Numbered from the stretch's first letter, positions 17,496 to 28,845 are shown. The stretch is 64,000 bases of DNA from Phycisphaeraceae bacterium (GCA_028282805.1 JANQHD010000010.1:124001-188000), one strand, 5' to 3'. Notes: generated by a model from the sequence alone, not told the origin. Made by a program: numbers and translations.

Positions 17496-20400
17496 TCACA
17501 CCGCCACGGCCTTGCCCGGCTGCGTGAACAACAGTCGGCTCGCGACCCGCTCGACGTCGATGCCGAGCATCGCCGCCACCGCCCGGCGGTACGCTTCGAT
17601 CTGTGGGCGGTAGTGCGCGACGGCCGCGTCGAGCAGTTGCGGGTCGTCGCCCACGGCATCGGTTTTGTAATCGATCACCACGGCACGCGTCACCGCATCG
17701 CCCTCGCGCTCGACGACCAGGCGGTCGATCACACCCTCGACGACCTGGTCGCCGAGCCGCACCGCGAACGGCTGCTCACGCTGAACCGTCGCGCCGGGCG
17801 TAAACCCGTCACGGCTAAGCTCGCGCCGCACCTCGTTACGCCCGAGCGTGCGCTCGAACTCGTCGGCCCAGCGATCGATCTCGCCGTCAAAGCCGATGCG
17901 TTCGGCCGCGGCGGCAAGCGCCGCGCGATCGGGCACGTCGCCGTCGAGCCATTCGATCAGCTCGAACCACGCGTGCACGAGCGAGCCGACCTGCCGCCCG
18001 CCGCCGCTGCGCAGGCGCAACACGTGGTTGAGGTCGACGTGCGTGCCGCCCTCGAGGCTGCTCGGGCTGACGTGCGCGAGCATGCGTTTGCGTGTCGCGT
18101 CGGCCGCCAGCTTGACGCGCGGCAGCGCCGTTGCCTCGGCGTGCACCGGCGCATCGCCGCGTTCGGTCGACCAGTTCGCATCGCCCGATTCGTAGAACAC
18201 GTCGTCACCCGGCTGCGGCGGTTCGTCGCCGACCAGCGCCGCCCGCACCACGCGCGCGAACGACAACGCCGACTCGCTCTTACCGGCGGGCTTGACGACC
18301 ATGTGCAGCGCGTGCTTCGCCCGGGTCATCGCCACGTACAGCGCGCTGAGGTCGTCGCGCACACGCCGGCCGCGCTCCTGCTGATACACCGCCTCACACT
18401 CGGGCACCAGCGGGCGCAACGCCTCGGCCAGCGCCGGCATCACGCGTGTGATCGGCCCGATCGGGTTGTCGCGGTAGCACCACACCTCACCGTCGACCTG
18501 CCCGATCGTGCTGTCGAGCTCGGGCAGCACGACGATGTCAAACTCCAACCCCTTCGACTGGTGTACCGTCATCACGCGCACGCGCGCCGAGCTGGGGTCT
18601 TCCACACGAAGCGTCGCGATCAACGCCACGAAATCGCCCGGCCGCAGCGTCGCCTCGGCCTCGTAGTCGTAAGCACGCTCGACCAACTGGTACACGCGCG
18701 CCAAGTCACGCGCGTCGCAATGCGGCGCCAGCAACTCGGCCCAACGCCGAATCGTTCGGCCGTAGCCCTCGACCAACAGCCCTCGCCGCACGTCGTGTGC
18801 CAACCGCTGCGCCGCTCCCTCGTCGTGGTGGTCGTGGTAACCGACCTCGCCCCCCAGCGGCGTGTGCGCCACAAAATAACGCGCCAACTTATCGCCCGGG
18901 TGATCGGCCAGCCGCAACAAGTTCAACACCGCCATCACGGCGGGCGAATCGGTCAGCGGGTTGCCGCCCTCTTCGCTGGCGGCCACACCCCGCCGACGCA
19001 GCTCGTAAATCAGCCGCGCGACCGACTTGTTGGTGCGCGTGAGCACGCCGATATCGCGGTGCGGGTGTTCATTTGCAAGCTGCGCCACCCGGTCGGCGGC
19101 GCGCTGCAGCGTCAGCCTCGATTGGGTCGAACGATCACCCTTCGGCGCAACCTCGATCGACACGTAGCCCGACAGCTTTGAAAAATGCGCCCGGTGCTCT
19201 GCAAATGAGTTCGCCCACTCACCCGCCTCACCGCTCAGCCCCGCGCCGACCAACACCGGGTTCTCCGCGATCGAACCGAACACCGCGTTGACCGCATCGA
19301 GCACCACCTGCGACGAACGCCAGCTCTTGCTCAGCGTTGCGCCGCCCAGCGCGTAGTGCCTGCCGATCGCCTCCACCAGCAACGGCTCGCCCCCACGCCA
19401 GCCGTATATCGACTGCTTCGGGTCGGCCACGATCAGCGTCGCCCGGCTGCCGTCGGCGTGCGAAAGCACCTCGTCCAACAACGGCGCCATCGCCCGCCAC
19501 TGCTCGACCGACGTGTCTTGAAACTCGTCGAGCAGCACGTGCGTCATCCGCCCGTCGAGCCGGTAAAAAAGGTCCGTGCGGTCGACGCCATCGCCCCCCG
19601 CCAGCGCCGCCGTCGCGTCCTCAAACCGGTACTGCCGCCGCTCTCGCTGAAGCCGCGCATACTGCTCGGCAAACCGTTCGGCCAGCTCGCCCATCGCGCG
19701 GGCCTGATCGATCACACCACGCCGCACCACCGCACGCGCGTGCGCGATCAACGGCCCTAGCGCTTCCACATACTCACGCGATATGTCGGCACGGTCGTAC
19801 ACCCCCACGCCCGCGACAACGCGCGTAACCAGCGCGTTCTCCGCAAACCCGAACCAGTCACCAACCCAAGCGCAATCGACGGCGTGCTTGACCGCGTTCA
19901 ACCAGTTCCGCTTCGGCTTGCCAGCCTTCGTCATCGGCCGATCGACCTGGTTCAACCGAGTCAACGCCTCTTCGATCGCCGGCCGATCGAGCAACCCGCC
20001 CCCGTCGTTCGCAAGCCAACCCCACGCCCCCGGCTCGACCTGCCGTTGCACCGCGCCGATCCGCCCGGTCAGCCGCATCAACCGTTCGTGCGTGCTGCGC
20101 GACAGGTCGCCGCGGTTGAGCAAACGCATCAGCGTCACCACCGGCTGCGGGTCGTCGGTGTCGAGCACCGCGCTGACCGCGTCGCTGCGCAGCACCCGCT
20201 GCGCCACCTCGTCGGCGATCCGCCAGCCCGGTGGCAAACCGAGTTCGAGCGTAAAGCTCGTCACCGCGCGAACAAAAAAGCTGTCCAACGTGCCGATGTT
20301 CAGCCGGTGCACACGCCGCACAAGCTCGCCGAGCAGTTCCAAACAGCGTGCCCGATCCAACGGCACACCGGTGTGCTCCGAAAGCTCGCTCGCCGCCCCA

Positions 20401-20597
20401 TCACTCAAGCCCGCCGCCGCCAGCCGCGTGAGCACGCGGTCGAGTATCTCGCCCGCCGCCTTGCGGGTGAACGTCGACGCAAAAATACGCTCCGGCGACT
20501 CGCCGCACGCCAGCAGTTGAATCAGCCGCGTCGACAGCGCAAAGGTCTTACCCGACCCCGCCGACGCGATGATCAACTCACGCTTGTAACCGTTCAT
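17496..20597 (-). CDS. AddA-like helicase-nuclease (UvrD/RecB family)
   Basis: UvrD-type superfamily 1 helicase with a C-terminal nuclease, expected to pair with the AddB-like protein to process double-strand breaks. Walker A ASAGSGKT lies at about residues 10-17. Further motifs are LLDEFQDTS (Walker B), ADPKQSIYGWRGG, VMTVHQSKGLEFDIVVLPEL and YVAMTRAKHAL. The nuclease motif near the end is VEGVIDRL...AVVIDYKTD. The product is 1033 residues. The ATG at 20597 overlaps the addB-like stop (ATGA) and begins right before the Walker A strand. An upstream in-frame extension of Arg/Gly-rich sequence is part of addB in another frame. Confidence 0.92.
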   Translation of the reverse strand: MNGYKRELIIASAGSGKTFALSTRLIQLLACGESPERIFASTFTRKAAGEILDRVLTRLAAAGLSDGAASELSEHTGVPLDRARCLELLGELVRRVHRLNIGTLDSFFVRAVTSFTLELGLPPGWRIADEVAQRVLRSDAVSAVLDTDDPQPVVTLMRLLNRGDLSRSTHERLMRLTGRIGAVQRQVEPGAWGWLANDGGGLLDRPAIEEALTRLNQVDRPMTKAGKPKRNWLNAVKHAVDCAWVGDWFGFAENALVTRVVAGVGVYDRADISREYVEALGPLIAHARAVVRRGVIDQARAMGELAERFAEQYARLQRERRQYRFEDATAALAGGDGVDRTDLFYRLDGRMTHVLLDEFQDTSVEQWRAMAPLLDEVLSHADGSRATLIVADPKQSIYGWRGGEPLLVEAIGRHYALGGATLSKSWRSSQVVLDAVNAVFGSIAENPVLVGAGLSGEAGEWANSFAEHRAHFSKLSGYVSIEVAPKGDRSTQSRLTLQRAADRVAQLANEHPHRDIGVLTRTNKSVARLIYELRRRGVAASEEGGNPLTDSPAVMAVLNLLRLADHPGDKLARYFVAHTPLGGEVGYHDHHDEGAAQRLAHDVRRGLLVEGYGRTIRRWAELLAPHCDARDLARVYQLVERAYDYEAEATLRPGDFVALIATLRVEDPSSARVRVMTVHQSKGLEFDIVVLPELDSTIGQVDGEVWCYRDNPIGPITRVMPALAEALRPLVPECEAVYQQERGRRVRDDLSALYVAMTRAKHALHMVVKPAGKSESALSFARVVRAALVGDEPPQPGDDVFYESGDANWSTERGDAPVHAEATALPRVKLAADATRKRMLAHVSPSSLEGGTHVDLNHVLRLRSGGGRQVGSLVHAWFELIEWLDGDVPDRAALAAAAERIGFDGEIDRWADEFERTLGRNEVRRELSRDGFTPGATVQREQPFAVRLGDQVVEGVIDRLVVEREGDAVTRAVVIDYKTDAVGDDPQLLDAAVAHYRPQIEAYRRAVAAMLGIDVERVASRLLFTQPGKAVAV

Positions 20598-23446
20598 CCC
20601 TCGCCCCCCGCTTCCGCATCGTCGGCAAACTGCTCGACACCACACAACTCCGCGAACGGGTCGAACGACACGCGCCGCTCCGGGTCGTACGTAAACGCGC
20701 CGCCGCGCACCAAGCGCACCACCCCGGCCGCCTCGTTGTCTGCGCTCGCCAGCACATCGGCGCCCCACGACGCCTCGGCCAGCGTGTCCGCTTCCCCGCG
20801 CCCCGGCAACAACAAATAACCGAGCTTCACCTCATCCACCGACTCCGGCGCAACCCTCGGCCGACCCGACTCGTCAAACCAGCAGCGCAACAAGTGCCGG
20901 TACAACGGCAGTTGCAAGTCGACCCAACGCCCCGACTTGGTTCGGTGCGTTTCGTCCGGCCCCGCGCCCTTGTCCGACGTCTTGTAATCAAACACCGCCC
21001 ACTCACCCGTATCCGGCCGATGGTCGATGCGGTCGATCTTGCCGTGCAAGTACATCGGCTCGCCATCAACCACCAGCGCCGCATCCCGCTCGCTAAACCT
21101 GACCTCCACGCCCGCGATCCGCCAACCCGCTTCCGCCCAACCCGCCTGCCACTCGGCAAACCGGTGCAACCGCTCGCGCATCTGCGCCAACTGCACGCGC
21201 ACCGCCGGCTGCGGTTGTCGGCCGAAGCGCTCGACCACCAGCCGATCCAGCGCCCCGTCGAGGTACGACACGATCCGCCCCGCCTCGGTCGCGTCGTTCA
21301 CTTCGCTGCGCCCGAAGCGCTCGAGCACGTCGTGCGCTAAGCCGCCGAACACACCGCCGTCCATCTCCACCGCCAGGTCGTCCAACGGCTCCAACCCCAA
21401 CCCACGCGCCAAGCAAAACCGATATGGGTCGGTCAACACCGCCCGAAAATCCGTCACACGCAAGTACTCGAACGGTCGCTCCGCTCGCACCACACGCTCC
21501 GGCGGCAACACAAACGCGCTGCGCGCAGCGGGCGTCGCATCCGGCGGCACCAAACTCGAAGCCGCCCGTGGCTCATCGCCATAAAACCGCACCACACGCC
21601 GCGCCGCCGCCTCATCGTCCACCGCGAACATCAACCGCGACGGCGTCAACGGGTCGCCCGCCGCGGTACACCGACCGGCGATCAGCGCCACATCATCGCG
21701 CGACCGAACGATCGCGCTCAGCGCGTGCGCATCACGCGCGTACCGCCGGTCGTTGTCCGGCAGGCCCACCACGCTGCGCAAGCCGTTCGGCAAAAACACG
21801 TCCGCGTTCCGCGACTCGGGTATCGCCCCTTCGTTGAAACCCACCACCACCATCGCCGGCGCATCGTCGAGCGCCAACTCCAGCCAACCCAAAATCTCCA
21901 CCGCCGCCTCGTCCGCCTCGGGCGGCACCGCGGCCTGCTCGGCCAAACGCAACACCAACGCGATCGCCTCGTCGGCGCCGCACACGCCGTCCAACGCCTC
22001 CGGCAAGCCCTGCAACTGCTGCAAGCCGTCGCCCAACGCCGCGCACGCCGCCACCACCGCCCGGCCCTCGGGCGTGTGCCGGTTGATCGCCTCCGCCCCG
22101 TAAACCGATCGCAGCACCTGCGCGATCGGCTCCGCCCACGCGCTCAGCGCCCCCCGCCCGCTCAAACCACCCAGCAGCTCCGGCCGGTGCACCGCCTCGT
22201 ACACCCGGCGCAACGGCTCGCGCACACGCTCGGCCCCCAACCAGCGCTCCGTGATCCGCCCCTGCAAATGATCGGCGTAGTAGCGGTCCAACAACGTCAA
22301 CCACGAATCGACCGCGTCGGGCGCCAACGCCCCGCCCTCCCCGCCGTGCGTCAGCAACCAGCCCGACAGGTCCGGGTGACGCAGCAACGCCGCGAACGCG
22401 CGGTAACTCGAATCGCGCAAGTACTCGCCGCACGCCGACAGCAAACGGTAAGGCCCCGTCCGCGCCACCGGCCGGCCCGCCGCGTAACGCATCGGCACCC
22501 CGAACTCCGGCAGCAACTGCTCGAGGTACGACACCAGCTGATCGTCGCCCACCCCGATCGTGATCTGCTCAGCGCTGTACCGGCCCTCGAAACCGTCGAG
22601 GCAACGCACCAGTTCCACCGCCTGGTCCACCGGGCGCTCGGCCACACGCAAACAGTCTTCGTCGATGTCGATCGGCGCATCCAGCCAAGCGTCGCTGATC
22701 ACCGCGCCCCATCCATCAAACCGGTCGGCTAGCGTTTCCGGCGCTTGCACCAAACTGTGCGCCTCGCACTCGGCGCGTTCGAGCATCGCCCGCACCACAC
22801 CCGGCATATCCGACAGGCCCACCAAACACAACTTGCGCTCGCAGCACAGCTCGCCGCCGCGCGCCGCGTCGAGCCGGGCGTCCGAGCGATCGCAGCGTCC
22901 GATCGCTTGCATCTGCTGCCGGTAACGCCCGTGCACCTCGGCCAGCGCACGCCAGCGTGGCTCGTCGTTGAAGCCGTCCATCTGGCAGCCCAACCGCGCC
23001 ACGTCGCCAAACGTCAGCGCTTCGCCCGCCAGTTCGCGGTGCAGCCGCATGACCATCGCCGCCAGCGCATCCCACTGCCCGGCGTCGCCGGCCGCGGGCG
23101 GCTCGGGCAGCACACGCTGCAACAAATGCGCATCCGTTCCACGCAGCGCCGCGGCCCACGCCAGCCGACAGGTCAACTCGTCGGCGATCGGCACCGCCGG
23201 GCGGTACAACAGCTCGGGCAACGCACCGACCGTCAGCGTCCGCGGGGGCGTCAACGGCCGGCCCAACCGCTCGGCGCAATCGAGCAACAGCTCCGTCAGC
23301 CGCCGCCCCGCGCGCCGGCCGGGTACGACCACGACCCACCCGCCGAGGTCGATCGGGCCGTCACCACCGGCGCGACCCACCAGCCAGTCGGCCGCCGAAA
23401 CCAGGGCCGGGGCGTCCCACCCGAGAAAGATGCGCTGCGTCGCCAT
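20594..23446 (-). CDS. AddB-like exonuclease subunit
   Basis: A 950-residue protein with a RecB-type PD-(D/E)XK nuclease near residues 770-860 (HGKIDRIDHRPDTGEWAVFDYKTSD) and an inactive helicase-like body. In Bacillus AddB the N-terminus has a Walker A motif; here the equivalent (MATQRIFLGWDAPALVSAAD) lacks GxGKT, so ATP binding by this subunit is doubtful. The gene precedes the AddA-like gene with a four-base overlap. The start codon lies six bases after TATACT on the minus strand, and 34 bases from the divergent purM start. Confidence 0.86.
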   Translation of the reverse strand: MATQRIFLGWDAPALVSAADWLVGRAGGDGPIDLGGWVVVVPGRRAGRRLTELLLDCAERLGRPLTPPRTLTVGALPELLYRPAVPIADELTCRLAWAAALRGTDAHLLQRVLPEPPAAGDAGQWDALAAMVMRLHRELAGEALTFGDVARLGCQMDGFNDEPRWRALAEVHGRYRQQMQAIGRCDRSDARLDAARGGELCCERKLCLVGLSDMPGVVRAMLERAECEAHSLVQAPETLADRFDGWGAVISDAWLDAPIDIDEDCLRVAERPVDQAVELVRCLDGFEGRYSAEQITIGVGDDQLVSYLEQLLPEFGVPMRYAAGRPVARTGPYRLLSACGEYLRDSSYRAFAALLRHPDLSGWLLTHGGEGGALAPDAVDSWLTLLDRYYADHLQGRITERWLGAERVREPLRRVYEAVHRPELLGGLSGRGALSAWAEPIAQVLRSVYGAEAINRHTPEGRAVVAACAALGDGLQQLQGLPEALDGVCGADEAIALVLRLAEQAAVPPEADEAAVEILGWLELALDDAPAMVVVGFNEGAIPESRNADVFLPNGLRSVVGLPDNDRRYARDAHALSAIVRSRDDVALIAGRCTAAGDPLTPSRLMFAVDDEAAARRVVRFYGDEPRAASSLVPPDATPAARSAFVLPPERVVRAERPFEYLRVTDFRAVLTDPYRFCLARGLGLEPLDDLAVEMDGGVFGGLAHDVLERFGRSEVNDATEAGRIVSYLDGALDRLVVERFGRQPQPAVRVQLAQMRERLHRFAEWQAGWAEAGWRIAGVEVRFSERDAALVVDGEPMYLHGKIDRIDHRPDTGEWAVFDYKTSDKGAGPDETHRTKSGRWVDLQLPLYRHLLRCWFDESGRPRVAPESVDEVKLGYLLLPGRGEADTLAEASWGADVLASADNEAAGVVRLVRGGAFTYDPERRVSFDPFAELCGVEQFADDAEAGGEG

Positions 23447-23480
23447 GGCGTGAGTATACGCCCCCCGCTAAACTCCGCAC
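23447..23480. promoter_or_regulatory. 34-bp divergent leaderless promoter region, addB-like / purM
   Basis: Minus-strand TATACT (23453-23458) is six bases from the addB-like ATG. Plus-strand TAAACT (23469-23474) is six bases from the purM ATG. Each -35 position would fall in or next to the other gene's start, so the two polymerases would compete. Confidence 0.65.
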
Positions 23481-24551
23481 ATGGCTAAAAAAGGCATGAC
23501 ATACGCCGACGCCGGCGTCGATATCGAGGCGGGCGACCAGATGGTGAACCTGATCCGCCGTCACATGCAGCGCACCTACGGCCCGCGCGTGATCGGCCAA
23601 CACGGCGCGTTCGCCGGCATGTTCCGGTTGGACTACAACGAACGCCTGTTCAAACGCAATTACCGCGACCCGGTGCTCGTGTCCTGCACCGACGGCGTGG
23701 GCACCAAGGTGCTGTTGGCCATCGAGATGGGCGTGCACGACACGGTCGGCCAGGACGTGGTGGCGATGAACGTCAACGACATGATCGTGCAGGGCGCCGA
23801 GCCGTTGTTTTTTTTGGATTACATCGGCACGAGCAAGTGCGACCCGCGGTGGATGGCCGACATCGTCAAGGGCGTGGCCGACGGCTGCGAGATGTCCGAC
23901 TGCGCCCTGCTCGGCGGCGAGACCGCGGAGATGCCCGACGTGTACGGCGAGGGTGAGTACGACCTAGCCGGGTTCGCCGTGGGTGTGGTCGAACTGCACC
24001 GCGCGATCGACCCGTCGCGCGTCGAGAAAGGCGACATCGTGCTCGGCCTGGCCTCGTCGGGCGTGCACTCCAACGGCTACACGCTCGTGCGCAAGATCGT
24101 CGAATCCGCCGGGCTCGACTTGAACCAGGTATACGACGAACTCGACGGCGAACGCACGCTCGGCCGGGTGCTGCTGGAACCGACGCGCATCTACGTCAAG
24201 CCCGTGCTCGGCGTGCTCCGCCACTACCGGGTGAAGAAGGTCGTCTCCGGCATGGCGCACATCACCGGCGGCGGCCTGGTCGGCAACGTCAACCGCGCCC
24301 TGCCCGACGACTGCAACGCCAAGCTCACCCGCGGCTCGTGGGACATCCCCCCCGTGTTCGACTTCCTCGCCAAACACGGCAACGTGGAACCCGACGAGAT
24401 GGACCGCGTGTTCAACAACGGCATCGGGTATACGCTGATCGTCCGCCCCGACTTCGCCGCGAGCGTGAAGCAGCAACTCGAAAAAGCCGGCGAGACGGTC
24501 TACGAGATCGGCAAGATCACCCCCGGAAGCGGCAAGGTGACGTGGGGGTGA
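23481..24551 (+). CDS. purM: Phosphoribosylformylglycinamidine cyclo-ligase
   Basis: ATP-dependent closure of the imidazole ring in purine synthesis (FGAM to AIR). Family blocks are TYADAGVDIEAGDQMV at the N-terminus, SCTDGVGTKVLLA, MNVNDMIVQGAEPLFFLDYI, LLGGETAEMP and HITGGGLVGNVNRALP. The product is 356 residues, as expected. The ATG at 23481 has TAAACT six bases before it and no Shine-Dalgarno sequence. It stands alone, apart from the divergent addAB-like pair. Confidence 0.97.
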   Translation: MAKKGMTYADAGVDIEAGDQMVNLIRRHMQRTYGPRVIGQHGAFAGMFRLDYNERLFKRNYRDPVLVSCTDGVGTKVLLAIEMGVHDTVGQDVVAMNVNDMIVQGAEPLFFLDYIGTSKCDPRWMADIVKGVADGCEMSDCALLGGETAEMPDVYGEGEYDLAGFAVGVVELHRAIDPSRVEKGDIVLGLASSGVHSNGYTLVRKIVESAGLDLNQVYDELDGERTLGRVLLEPTRIYVKPVLGVLRHYRVKKVVSGMAHITGGGLVGNVNRALPDDCNAKLTRGSWDIPPVFDFLAKHGNVEPDEMDRVFNNGIGYTLIVRPDFAASVKQQLEKAGETVYEIGKITPGSGKVTWG

Positions 24552-24866
24552 GTTCCGGGTTTCAGGTTTCAAGTCCCAAGTTTTAGGAACCCCCGGTGGA
24601 ACCGGGGGCTAATGGGCGCGGCGAAGGATTGGCCGTTAGCCCCGGGTTTCACCCGGGGGGCTTGCCGGGGGCGGGTTTGCATGGTGGGGGCGGTTTTCGG
24701 TACACTTTCGGGTCTTCGCCCGAGCGGTGGATCGGCCCGTGTGGGTCGGCCGAGCGGGCGGGATGGGAAACGGTCTTTCCGCAAAGTCGTACCACGCGGA
24801 TTTGGCCGGCCCGAACCCCTCGCGTCCTGCGGCGGGTCGGGTGGAACAATACCCCTCAAGGTATTC
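24552..24866. other. 315-base gap: tandem array, GC palindromes and rpsA leader
   Basis: Contains an array of GGTTTCA-type units (24557-24587) and two opposed GC palindromes (24588-24612 and 24635-24660), each with a GCTAA/TTAGC edge. Then a TACACT-like hexamer near 24700 and about 155 bases of leader follow. A GGGTCTTCGCCC hairpin near 24710 could belong to an S1 autoregulatory element, by analogy only. AAGG lies five bases before the rpsA ATG. No gene is seen. Confidence 0.55.
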
Positions 24867-26759
<1,893 letters not shown>

Positions 26760-26788
26760 ACGCGCTCGGTCGTTCAACCCAACTGCAC

Positions 26789-26822
26789 AGAGGCGCAGCC
26801 CGCGCGGCTGCGCCTCTTTTTT
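26789..26822 (+). terminator. Rho-independent terminator after rpsA
   Basis: 12-bp stem AGAGGCGCAGCC with its complement, a five-base loop, then TTTTTT. Confidence 0.9.
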
Positions 26823-26950
26823 GTGTTGCGCACCGGGCGTGCGGCGGGAACGGGCGGGTCGGCCCCTGCGGAAAATACGTAACCATGTCGTCTTTATTAG
26901 ACTCGGGAACCGGCCGATACCCCAAAGACAATCAACGGTCTTCAGGGACG

Positions 26951-26986
26951 AACACACCGGGGCGTTGAACGGTGTGTTTGTGTTTG
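26951..26986 (+). other. Hairpin in the leader of the small chemoreceptor-like gene
   Basis: AACACACCG pairs with CGGTGTGTT across a ten-base loop and is followed by a T-rich stretch. It could be an attenuator or terminator in the roughly 220-base region upstream of 27047. No known riboswitch was recognised. Confidence 0.35.
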
Positions 26987-27046
26987 TCGCAAGGGGTCGC
27001 AAGAGCTCAGCACCTGGGCTGTGTGCACGACCGGACAGGAATCGAT

Positions 27047-27340
27047 ATGAACCTCACCATTTCCAAGAGGCTGACCCTGGGTTTCAGCGTGGTGGTTGTG
27101 CTGGTCGCCGTCATGGCGGCCGTGGCCCTCTGGTCGGGCCAGAAGACCCGCCGGGCCGTCGAGCGGGTCGCCAAGTCCGTCGAGTCGATCAACGCCGTGT
27201 CCAACCAGGCCGCCCAAGGCGCCGAGCAGGCCGCGGCCGCCGCGTCGCAGCTGTCGCAACGCTCCGGCGACTTACAACGCCTGGTCGGGCAATTCAAAAT
27301 CCATCACTCAGGCGAGGCCGACAGCGGCCGAGCCGCGTAA
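27047..27340 (+). CDS. Miniature chemoreceptor-like protein (deletion remnant)
   Basis: A 97-residue protein whose first 32 residues (MNLTISKRLTLGFSVVVVL...) look like the N-terminus and first membrane helix of a methyl-accepting chemotaxis protein. Its last 45 residues (INAVSNQAAQGAEQAAAAAS, SGDLQRLVGQFKI) look like the very end of such a receptor's signalling domain. The sensor, HAMP, methylation and hairpin-tip regions between are absent, but the frame is intact. AGGA lies six bases before the ATG, and a strong terminator follows. It may be a dead remnant or a small modulator of receptor arrays; the sequence cannot decide. Confidence 0.7.
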   Translation: MNLTISKRLTLGFSVVVVLVAVMAAVALWSGQKTRRAVERVAKSVESINAVSNQAAQGAEQAAAAASQLSQRSGDLQRLVGQFKIHHSGEADSGRAA

Positions 27341-27371
27341 GGTCAAACACGGGGATCTGGATTCCGGGACT

Positions 27372-27399
27372 AAAAGTGCGCGCCGGGGCGCGCACTTTT
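27372..27399. terminator. Bidirectional terminator between chemoreceptor-like gene and fucosidase
   Basis: 13-bp stem AAAAGTGCGCGCC with its complement, giving a T-run on both strands between convergent genes. Confidence 0.88.
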
Positions 27400-27457
27400 G
27401 TCATGCGCCCGACAAAACGCACACACGGCACGGCCGGGCCGCGCTTACTCGGCGTGG

Positions 27458-28804
27458 TTATTCCAACTCGACAGCCACCACCGTCGCGTGCGGGTCGTGC
27501 GCCTCTTTCGGCAGGGTGATCGTGACCATGCCCGCTTCGTCCGACACGACCGGCAAGGGCTGGCCTGGTTTGGCGAGCAGCCGGGCGCTCTTCGTCACGC
27601 CGCCCAGGCCCGCCACGACCAGCTCGCCGTCGCCGGGCCAGTCGAACACGTGCAGGTACACGGTTTTGCCCTTGCGTGTGCTGCGGCCCCACTCGGGCTG
27701 GATCGGCCCGGCTTGCGTGCCGTAGATCGCTTCGCCGTTGACCTTCAGCCACTCGCCCATGGCGCGCAGCCGGTCGACCGACGCTTGCGGGATGCGCCCC
27801 TTGGCGTCGGGCCCGACGTTCAGCAGGTAGTTGCCGCCCTTGCTCGCGGTGTCGATCAGGTTGCGGATCAGCTGCGTGGTCGACTTCCACTGGTGGTCGT
27901 CGACCTTGTAACCCCATGACTTGTTCATGGTCATGCACGATTCCCAGTCGACGCCGGGCAGGCCGGTCTTGGGGATCTGCTGCTCGGGCGTGCCGAAGTC
28001 GCCGACGTGGTCGCCCTCTTTGGTCAACCCCTCCATGCCCTTGCGGCCCCTGCCCACGCGGTTGTTGATCAGCAGGTCGTCGTTGAGGCTGCGCAACCAC
28101 TCGTACATCGCCTTGCCGTCGGCCTCGGTCCACCACGGTGTCCACTCGCCGTCGAACCAGAGCACGTGGGTCTTGTAGTCGCGCACGAGCGGTTCGAGCT
28201 GGGCCTTCATGTACGCGATGTACGCTTGTTTTTCTTCGGGCTTGATCTTCGTGGGGTTCCACACAGGCCGGCCGGCCTTGTTCAGCTTGTTCGGAAGCTG
28301 CGACCGGTGGTGCCAATCCATGATCGAGTAGTACGTGCAGAAGCGGATGCCCCGCTTGGCGCACGCCTCGCTCAGCTCCATCAGCGGGTCGCGGTCGAAC
28401 GGCGTGGCGTCGATGATGTCCCACTCGGTCGCGGGGCTGTCGAACATCGTGAACCCGTCGTGGTGTTTCGACGTGATGACCAGGTACTTCATGCCCGCGT
28501 CCTTGGCCAGCTGCACCCACTCGTCGGCGTCGAACTCGGTGGGGTTGAAATCCTTGGCGTACTTTTCATACTCGTCGCGCGGGATGTTGGCGCGGGTCAT
28601 GATCCACTCGCTGATCCCGCGCACCTCCTTGCCGTCGTACCGCCCGGCCGGCACGGCGTAGACGCCCCAGTGGATGAACAAACCGAACCGCGCCTCACGC
28701 CACCAGCCCATCCGCCCATCGTCCGCAACCTTGGGCGCATCGGCGTAACAAAACGAAGCGAAGCAGACCACCGCCACGATCACGACCACAGCATGTTGCC
28801 ACAT
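27458..28804 (-). CDS. Alpha-L-fucosidase (GH29)
   Basis: Retaining glycosidase that removes alpha-linked L-fucose. The signal peptide (about residues 1-22, ending CYADA) indicates export. The active-site block KHHDGFTMF is at residues 113-121, and the nucleophile is D218 in VLWFDGEW. The product is 448 residues, typical of the catalytic domain plus a C-terminal beta domain. The start has GGAGGTGA four to six bases upstream. With the sulfatase and GH43 enzyme it suggests growth on fucose-containing sulfated polysaccharides, though the genes are not clustered. The neighbouring divergent MFS transporter could carry a sugar, which is unproven. Confidence 0.94.
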   Translation of the reverse strand: MWQHAVVVIVAVVCFASFCYADAPKVADDGRMGWWREARFGLFIHWGVYAVPAGRYDGKEVRGISEWIMTRANIPRDEYEKYAKDFNPTEFDADEWVQLAKDAGMKYLVITSKHHDGFTMFDSPATEWDIIDATPFDRDPLMELSEACAKRGIRFCTYYSIMDWHHRSQLPNKLNKAGRPVWNPTKIKPEEKQAYIAYMKAQLEPLVRDYKTHVLWFDGEWTPWWTEADGKAMYEWLRSLNDDLLINNRVGRGRKGMEGLTKEGDHVGDFGTPEQQIPKTGLPGVDWESCMTMNKSWGYKVDDHQWKSTTQLIRNLIDTASKGGNYLLNVGPDAKGRIPQASVDRLRAMGEWLKVNGEAIYGTQAGPIQPEWGRSTRKGKTVYLHVFDWPGDGELVVAGLGGVTKSARLLAKPGQPLPVVSDEAGMVTITLPKEAHDPHATVVAVELE

Positions 28805-28845
28805 AAGTCACCTCCAGCGTTACCAACAAGACGCCCGCGGGCCGC

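Noticed and set aside
20598-20768. N-terminal extension of the AddA-like protein
   Set aside because: It lies inside the addB-like gene in another frame, is Arg/Gly-rich, and the ATGA-coupled start gives the normal AddA N-terminus.
21333-21352. Family C repeat in addB-like gene (GCGCTAAGCCGCC)
   Set aside because: Only one arm matches and the coded GLAHDVLERF is a normal family block, so it is chance.
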